Below are positions 57,057 to 64,000 of a DNA stretch of 64,000 nt, piece after piece. Origin of the DNA: Gnetum montanum (lineage: Eukaryota > Streptophyta > Gnetopsida > Gnetales > Gnetaceae); assembly GCA_015680685.1 (NCBI GenBank), contig MNCI01009293.1, forward strand, positions 283,026 through 347,025. Reading direction: 5' to 3'. The translations under genes and the position numbers were made by a program. Position 1 is the stretch's first letter, and each line of letters starts with the position of its first letter. A model generated the notes under the pieces. That model was not told where the DNA came from, did not search any database, and worked only from the letters and a program-made list of their open reading frames with translations.

Positions 57057-57897
57057 TGATCTAATGAGCTACGATATCATGTATGCGATATTGCATCTAT
57101 GATATCACATTTGCGATATTGCATCTGGGATATCGTGTCCATGATATCACGTCCTACCTCATCTTTTACAAATAAGAGGCTGTTCCAAATGGTTAGACTT
57201 AGACCCTTAGCCAAACTCTTGTAGTTTAGTCATTCCAGAGTTAGAATAATTTTTGTGTGCCCGCAATAGGAGTCACAAAGTGAACAGATCTTTATTTGAG
57301 CAATTTGTACCTGAGCATAACTTGTATGCAGCAATAAAGACGAACTTTGTGATAAACCTTGCAGCATACAAATTAAGCTAATTAGTAATTAATTATTGTT
57401 GAATATTTAATGCTTTCCTAGTTAATTAATCTCTCTCTCAACCCTCAACCTCCTTAATTAAATACACTTAGTACGACCACTTCGAGCATGCATGTAGCAC
57501 TTGGTAACCCAGTAACGATTAGCGTTTGGTAATCCCAGCAACGTTGCACTGGTTCAGGATTTGTACGATAAGTGGGAATGGATACTAGTGTTAGGAACAA
57601 TTAGAACTTAGTTAATGAATAGTTGATGTAAGTTAGGCACTTAGTTCTCTTTACCTCTCATTATTAGCATAAGACATTAAAAAGATAAAAGTTATAAAAA
57701 TCATATACCTCAAGCTTACTTAACCATACAACCGTGACAATACAAGTAAGTTTGGGAAGATAAAAATTGATTAACCCTAAGTGTTCCATTAGGGCACATA
57801 AGCACTTAATCCTTGGAGTTCGACCGGATCATGCGTGAGACACTTGTATTCATATGATTGAGTGTAGGGATACCTCGCCACTCATCATTGGTGCCAT
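57057..57897 (+). repeat. 5' LTR of element I
   Basis: It begins TGATCTAATGAGCTACG and ends CCACTCATCA (841 bases). U3 is dense in GATATC-class repeats: at least three (A/T)GATATC(A/G) units alternate with GCGATATTGCATCT, twice nearly identical, at 57,070-57,150. A TATA-like TTACAAATAAG is near 57,166. U5 has CACTTGGTAACCCAGTAACG and GTTTGGTAATCCCAGCAACG in tandem (57,498-57,543). Confidence 0.92.
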
Positions 57898-57898
57898 T

Positions 57899-57916
57899 GC
57901 TGGGGACTTAGTTGTT
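57899..57916 (+). promoter_or_regulatory. Primer binding site of element I (tRNA-Asp)
   Basis: TGGTGCCATTGCTGGGGA matches the 18-base complement of the plant tRNA-Asp 3' end at 15 positions. All three differences are transitions. tRNA-Asp priming is known for Athila-type and related plant elements. Confidence 0.8.
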
Positions 57917-58032
57917 TGTGCGCCATGTAGAACATAGGAAGTCCTTCATATCATTAGAATGCTAGAATGAACACTTAGGGTTAATAAAAGAAAGATAAAA
58001 CAATAGTACATCACACACTAAACAAGAAAAAA

Positions 58033-59950
58033 ATATCTTCTTCTTCACATAAGAGCACTTCACCGCCTAGGACTAACACAAGAGATAGTCAGTGGCACAA
58101 TACACGTAACCAAGATCCACTAGTTCCTCAATAGTTCCATGTGGTATATACTCATCACGATGAGTATGTACCTAATTTCACCTTTATCCTCCACCAAGAT
58201 GAAAAAATGCGTTGGAAAGACTTGGAGGGAAACATAGTGTTGCCTCTAGACTGGTCTGTTCCCAACATGCTCCTTCATGCTCTCTCACAAATAGGCATGC
58301 CACTTTTATATGCAGAGTACGTTGCATGTGATCATGACACAAGGGACTATCACCCCACAGAAGTGCAATGTCAAAGGGACTTGCGACAAGAGAGATATCA
58401 TACATCCTTAAAGGGTAAATGACCCCATAATCCTCAGCATGTCTTGAGCAAAATTGAGGGTGGTGAACCTGCTTCAATAGGTTCCCCACCAAATGATATT
58501 CCTCCTCCTAACAATGGTCAGGAGGTGATGTATCAAAACCTTCACTTAACTATTCACAACCCTGGTTCTGATACCCACGAACACAAAGTGTTCAAAGAGA
58601 AGGCACAAACACAAGAAAAGGGAAGACGTTCTGATCATGATCACAATCGTGGCCAAGACCACTGGAGGGAAGGTAGAAAACACTATCATGTTGATGGTTC
58701 TTCTTCTTCTTCACCTTCATCACCACATTCACCCTCTCCTTCAATGTCCAGACACATTCATAGGGAAACCAATCATGAGGATAAGGGAAAACAGAGTGAA
58801 AAACATTGACGAGACAATCGAGAATGAGGACAAGGGTACTCTAAGGAATCAAGGCATAGAAGAAGGGAGAGTAGGAAACCACATAGACACCATATACACT
58901 ATGAATGAGATGATCATGAAGAACCCCTACTCGCAACCAGAAGCATGCTAGATATAATGGAGGCTATAAGAGTTCCAAAAAGGCACCAAAAAGATAGTAG
59001 GATCAAGAGGTTAAACATGAACAACATCCCACAATTTGAAGGGGGATACAACACTAATCCTCAAAATCATCTACAAGCATTTCATGATGCATGTGCCGTA
59101 CAAAACATAGAAAACGAATGGAGAAAATGGAAGTTGTTTCCAAGGACACTAGTGAAAGAAGCTGAAAGCTAATACTGATCCTTGGAACCAGAATCCATTC
59201 AAAGATGGAGTACAATGTTAGAACTATTCAATGATAAGTACCAAATGTACTCCTAGGTGTCTAACCTGTGAAAGCAAATCCAAGGATGGAAGCAAGAAAA
59301 TCATGAACCCTTGGATGCTACCATGGGCTGCTATTACGCACTATTACATCGTTGCCCTAGCCATGGTTATTCGTAGTGGGATCAACTACACCATTTCGTG
59401 GATGGACTTAGGCATGAAACAAGGAGAAACCTTGGGACATATTCCCAAGGAAGATTATTAGAGCTTAGGTCTCATCAAATTCATAGATTACTAGAGCAAG
59501 TAGCCAAAGAAGAAGATGAGCTATGAAAGAGAGAAAGTGCGAAAAAGTACAACCAAGATCCTTCCCTCCAAAAAAGGGAAGTGAGATTTGGTGAGGAGGA
59601 AGAAGAGTCACCACTTGAAGAGATGGTGAATAGGAAAACTTTTCTGCTCCAAAATTTAACAACCAAAGTATCAACAAAGGTAGACCAAATGTAGGACTCC
59701 ATGAATAGTAGGTTTGAAAATATTCTTAAAATTGTAGAAGAGTCTAGGGAGTGAGGTAGTGAGTATGACAAAAAGAAAAAGAGAGAAGTGGACAATGCAT
59801 GTAACAAGGATAAGGGAAAAATGGCCATCATAGAAGAGGTTGTGGATTCAGACATAGATAATGAGGTGGATGTGAGATATGCCAATATGATCATCCTAAG
59901 GGATGTTGCACAGTGATCTCACATCTACAAGAGTCTCAGGTGTATGCACT
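58033..59950 (+). pseudogene. Broken gag of element I
   Basis: By alignment with B the start codon would be at 58,033, now ATA. The frame then reads SSSSHKSTSPPRTNTRDSQ, a TAG, and FTFILHQDEKMRWKDLEGN at 58,177-58,233. A Ser/His/Asp-rich linker lies at 58,600-58,800 (SSSSSPSSPHSPSPS). The capsid block is open at 58,945-59,172 (IPQFEGGYNTNPQNHLQAFH). The zinc knuckle CEICQYDHPKGCC at 59,871-59,909 has all ligands in CX2CX3HX4C spacing but sits in another frame after a shift. The +1 frame of the linker is open at 58,637-58,951. Confidence 0.85.
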
Positions 59951-60439
59951 CAACCCATGACTTAATAAACAGCAAACACCCTGACGGTTAGCTTATCCCC
60001 AAGGTAACCCAAGGTAGTTTCACCAACCTTCAACATATTATCCAAGTGGAACTCCACCACAACCCGTTGAGCAACATCAACAGTGGTAATACCCACAATC
60101 ATGGGGGATGCCACCACCAAGGCAACAATACGCCTACTAACAACTGGCTATTACATGCAGCATCCAATCTCTCCATGTGACTCTGTTAGTTATGTTACAC
60201 CACAACATCACTACCAAGCTCATGAGTATTATAGAACTCCTTCTTCTGGAGGAGATAACCCACAAACATACCATCCTCCAAATCCATCTGCAACTCTCAC
60301 ACCAATAGCTCCATTACCACCTGCTCTAGCAATGCAAGGGGAACTCCCTACTCAACTGCAGCAATGCAATGCCACGAGGGTTGTGAACCTCCAACCTATT
60401 GTTGGTACTAACAACTGTATGAAGAAAAGACCTTTCACA

Positions 60440-60945
60440 ACCACAAGTGGTTAAACCTCTGAACACCTCTCCATCAAAAAAGGCTTCAGAGCTCCCTTCA
60501 AATCAAACACCAAGCTCAATGCATACGATTATGTTAACACATGTTGTAACTAATTTGATTAAGGTTGGCCACCTTCCCAGGATATTTTTTAATCTTGGAA
60601 GCCTGCTAATCTATCTCCAAATCACTAGGAATGAGCCATGCAAAGCTCTTCTCGACTAAGGTTCTAAAGTCAACTTAATATCACAAGAGATGTACAAAGC
60701 CTGGAACCTACCTCCATTAAGGAAGAGTAATATTCACCTAGAGCTGGCCAACCAGTCTATCACTATCCCCTTGGGATTGGTGGAGGACATCATTACCACT
60801 ATGTGTGGGTGGTCGTACCTAGCTAATTTCCTAGTGATACAAGTAAATAACAATAAAAGAGACTTCCCAATAATAATGGGAAGGGCATGGCTAAGCATAG
60901 GATTTACACTGACCCCTCCACGAAACCTCAAAAACAACCGCAAAG
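60440..60945 (+). pseudogene. Protease of element I, fused to RT by a deletion
   Basis: SMHTIMLTHVVTNLIKVGHL leads to KALLD-GSKVNLISQEMYKAW; the middle residue of the active-site triplet is now a stop (60,657-60,659). Then come IPLGLVEDII and FPIIMGRAWLSIG at about 60,868-60,903. Directly after this the sequence jumps to the RT N-terminus: the roughly 590-base PR-RT linker present in A is missing here. Confidence 0.85.
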
Positions 60946-60949
60946 GAAA

Positions 60950-62230
60950 TTGAATCCAAAATTGAAAAAAATAGTAAAAGAGAAAATAAAACAGCTTCTT
61001 AAGGCTGGGTTCATATATCCCATTGTTGATAGCGAATGGGTTAGCCCTTTGGTGATCATGCTGAAAAAGGAAGGAAAATGGAGGGTGTGCATAGATTTTA
61101 GGCTGCTAAACATGGCAACATTTAAGGATCATTTTTCATTACCATTTGTTGACCAAGTCTTAGACACCATAGTAGGGCATCGCTATTATAGTTTCCTAGA
61201 TGGCTATAGTGGATACAAAAAAATATGGATAGTCCTAGAAGACCAATCCAAGACAACGTTCACCAATCCTTAGGGAACATTTTCATATAGAAAAATGCCA
61301 TTTGGCTTGTGTAATGCCCCTACCACATTTCAACGCCTAGTTCTAAGTATTTTCCAACAATAGATAGGGAATGAAGTAGAAGTCCTTATGGAAAACTTCT
61401 CCACCTATGGAACAAGTTTTGATCAAGCCTTGGACCAATTAGAGCAAGTGCTGAAAAGGTGCGTAGAAACCAATCTAAGGCTCAATTGGCAAAAAAGCCA
61501 TTTAATGGTCCAAGAAGACGTAGTGCTTGGGCATAAGGTTTCACATGTAGAAATGGAGGTAGACCCAAATAAAATTAGGGTCATCCAAGGAATAACCCAT
61601 CAATCGGAAACTGTCAAAGATATTCAATCATTCCTTGGATGCACTAGCTACTATAGGAGATTCATTGAGAACTTCTCCAAGGTTGCCAAACCATTGGTAG
61701 AACTAACAAAAAAGGACATACCATTTGAGTGGACTAGGGAATGTGAACAAGCATTCCAAGGTCTAAAACAAAATCTTGTAGAAACTCCCATTCTACAAGC
61801 TCCTGACTAGTCTAGACCATTCCACATAATGACTAATGCATCTAATTATGCCTTAGGAGCTGTACTTACATAGTTAAATGACCAAAATTGCCCCTACTAC
61901 ATTCACTATGCAAGTAGAAGTATCGCCAGTGCACAACTTAACTACACAACTACAGAGAAGGAATTAATAGTCATAGTGTTTGCACTAGATAAGTTTAGGC
62001 ACTATGTGTTAGGTTACAAGGTGTTCATCCACACGGATCATAGTGCAATCCAATTCCTCATGAATAAGCCAATAGTTAGCCCTTGTATTATACAATGGCT
62101 GGTAATCCTACAGGAGTTTGATCTAACAATGATTGATTGAAAGGGCACTGAGAACATAGTTTCAAATCATCTATCTCGGTTGCACTAGGACAACAAAGAG
62201 GATGAATATATAATGTCTGATCATTTTCCT
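60950..62230 (+). pseudogene. Reverse transcriptase and RNase H of element I
   Basis: RT reads LNPKLKKIVKEKIKQLLKAG, DSEWVSPLVIMLKKEGKWRV, CIDFRLLNMATFKDHF and YYSFLDGYSGYKKI. The catalytic centre is LMENFSTYG (61,388-61,396 Met-Glu-Asn), so both Asp residues are lost. The open piece 61,388-61,810 covers the thumb and connection (SFLGCTSYYRRFIENFSKVA). RNase H follows with HIMTNASNYALGAVL (Asp to Asn) and YVLGYKVFIHTDHSAIQFLM. Six or more TAG/TGA stops. Confidence 0.9.
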
Positions 62231-62389
62231 GATGAAGCTCTCTTTGTCAGTGTAGTGAATAACCAACCCATGAAGACGAACTAGTATAATAGTATTCTCA
62301 CTTATCTCCTTACTTAACAAACACAATAAGAGTTAGAGTTTAGGAAGAAACAAAAATTTCTTCACAAAGCCAAACACTTCATGGAAATC

Positions 62390-63640
62390 AAGGGACAACT
62401 TTACAAAGTGTGTTCTTATGGCTTGGTTCAATGGTGCGTGCCTGAGGTAGACCAACTAAGAGTTCTCCAAGATGCTCATGAAGGCCCTTGTGGAGGTCAC
62501 TATGCAGGGAGACAAACAGCTATTAAGATCTTTCTTGCAAGATATTACTAGCTAACACTATTCCAGGATGTCCATCAATTTGTCAAATCTTGTGAGCACT
62601 ATCAACGTGATGGGGGAATGACTGCTAGAATGGAGGGTCCACAACAATAGATTCAACCATTAGAACCCTTCAACATTTGGGGAATAGACTTTATGGGGCC
62701 CATTACACCAATGTCCAATGGAAAAGCCTACGTTGTAGTTGTCGTAGACTATCTAACGAAGCGGGTTGAAGCAGTTGCTATCATAGACTACACATCATCT
62801 ATAGCTACATGATTTGTGCAACAACAAATTGTAAATAGGTTTGGTGTGCCACGTGCTCTTATTTTGGACAATGGAACACATTTCATAGGTGCAACTTTTC
62901 AGAAGTTAATGCAACGCTTAGGGGTTGAACATAAATTGACTACACCTTATCATCCCTAAGCTAATGGACAAGCTAAGGTCACTAACAGGGAGATCACTAA
63001 AATATTGACAAGGACAATTAACACGTATAGGTGAGATTTGAGCACTAAACTGAGTGATGCTCTTTGGGCATACCGCTCCACTTGGAAATTCCCTATAGGC
63101 TACTCTCCTTATGAGTTATTGTCTAGAAAGTTTCCAATGCTTCCAATTCAAATCGAGATCCGTACATTATCAATGGCTTGTGACCTCCACCTTGATCTTG
63201 ATCTAGCACAAAAACAAAGGTTGGAAACTTTAAATGTGCTAGATGAAAATCAATTAGCTGCCCTGTCATCAAATGAGTTACACAAGGTACATAATAAGCA
63301 ACATCATGACTTGAAGATTCAGAAGGTTAAGTACCAACCAGGGGATAAGGTTCTTTATTAAAATCCCACACATGTGCCACAATGCACCAAATTTCAAACA
63401 TTTTGGGAAGGACCTTACATTATTCATATAACCTTTCCTTCAGGGACCATGACCATATACAAACCTGAGAGCCCTAAGAAAAGATTGTTAGTCAATGTGC
63501 AATAGACCAAACCCTTCCATGAACTAAGAACAACCAATGCACATACTACCTCTGAGAAGATACGAACCTGCTCATTATTGTGGATCTCTCCCTTCCAACT
63601 TAGTCATGGGGGAGATGGCCACCTCTGCTAGTCAATTGAG
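62390..63640 (+). pseudogene. Integrase of element I
   Basis: The zinc region is DAHEGPCGGHYAGR at 62,470-62,511, then SCEHYQRDGG, with the last Cys changed to Tyr. In the core, [20 protein letters not shown] keeps the first Asp and LDNGTHFIGATFQKL keeps the second (about 62,868). QAKVTNREITKILTRT would hold the Glu. The open piece 63,038-63,361 includes LWAYRSTWKFPIGYSPYELL and the C-terminal KVKYQPGDKVLY. Pol ends at the purine motif TTAGTCATGGGGGAGATGG (63,600-63,618). No chromodomain. Confidence 0.9.
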
Positions 63641-64000
63641 GTCCTCAGTTCTTTGTTTTTAAGTTTTTGTTTAAGTTTTTGTTTTACACATTTTTGTTTT
63701 ACAAATTTCTTTAACTTTTTTTTTTTTTTGCAACATCATTTATACTTTTCCATTTCTTTGTGTGATGGTTTGTTTGTTGTTTTCATTTCTGTTTTGTTGT
63801 TCTTATTTTTGTCTTTGTTTGTTCTGTTAGGTTCGTCAACTAATAAGTGCTCCTAATGGTGGTATGAACGGTATTCTATTTGATTGCTAATGTTTGGTTT
63901 TTACCTTTGAGTTATAATGTTGATACTAAGGTATGGTTCTTTTGATATAATAGGCAATGAGTTCATGCCATCCATGCATCCATGAATTTCTATGGTCTCC
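63641..64000 (+). other. Start of the conserved noncoding 3' region of element I
   Basis: T-rich, then GGCAATGAGTTCATGCCATC near 63,952, collinear with 6,030 in A. The open frame at 63,653-63,856 is Phe/Leu-rich because of poly-T and is not supported as a gene. Confidence 0.65.

Larger units (their letters stand above)
57057..64000 (+). mobile_element. Element I: Ty3/gypsy element nested in H, right end outside window
   Basis: It has 5' LTR, well preserved primer site, gag, protease, RT, RNase H and integrase, and the start of the conserved 3' region. Its pol is the most readable of the family, with open stretches up to 140 codons, but it still has about 15 premature stops. It is younger than H by position. 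ORF3 and the 3' LTR, if present, lie to the right. Confidence 0.92.

Noticed and set aside
63653-63856. Phe/Leu-rich plus-strand frame as a membrane protein
   Set aside because: It comes from poly-T after pol, and the equivalent T-rich stretch in A, C and H is not open.
1-64000. tRNA or rRNA genes
   Set aside because: Primer-site matches to tRNA-Asp and tRNA-Met are only 18 bases beside LTRs. No cloverleaf or rRNA core sequence was seen.

Overview
The window looks like intergenic DNA from a large, repeat-swollen land-plant genome. A gymnosperm would fit, but nothing here fixes the species. I found no host gene, rRNA, tRNA or CRISPR. Almost every kilobase belongs to LTR retrotransposons of the Ty3/gypsy superfamily, and all are decayed: every gag and pol reading frame is broken by stops and frameshifts. 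I label the elements A to I in order.

Layout. A (+, 1-11,634) runs in from the left edge and ends in a 3' LTR. It abuts B (-, 11,635-16,079), of which only the 5' LTR, gag and protease are present, as if A had landed inside B. C (-, 16,352-26,773) has a 3' LTR, a large extra gene (ORF3), pol and part of gag, then meets D (+, 26,774-27,926), a 3' stub plus LTR. E (-, 28,700-38,772) is a complete 10-kb element with two LTRs and a probable 5-bp target duplication, inserted in or beside the 5' LTR of F. F (+, about 38,778-45,138) is a different lineage, a chromovirus with a chromodomain. G (43,677-44,544) is a solo LTR with a perfect CTTGG duplication inside the 3' LTR of F. H (+, 45,139-57,056) has a 5' LTR split by a 2.7-kb unclassified insert that contains an assembly join (N at 48,239). 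I (+, 57,057 to the right edge) sits inside an intron-like part of H.

A, B, C, D, E, G, H and I share one LTR end type, a primer site complementary to plant tRNA-Asp, gag with an unusual zinc knuckle, pol in the order protease-RT-RNase H-integrase without a chromodomain, and a long 3' region. This is the layout of the non-chromovirus (Tat/Athila-type) branch. The striking part is the 3' region. A and C carry a third gene of 954 and 952 codons between pol and the 3' LTR. Its N-terminal half resembles the plant transposon protein domain (Pfam Transposase_32) and its C-terminal half looks coiled-coil. In front of it lies a cassette resembling a second promoter (the same CATCGATG-type repeats as some LTR U3s, then a TATA box), a short leader, a GT donor and an acceptor directly before the ATG. 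A third cassette copy is in H. E has lost ORF3 and the cassette by deletion. The PPT-like motif TTAGTCATGGGGG occurs three times per element: at the end of pol, at the start of the ORF3 intron, and before the 3' LTR.

Domain assignments come from motifs read by eye. No search was run, and many boundaries are good to tens of bases only.
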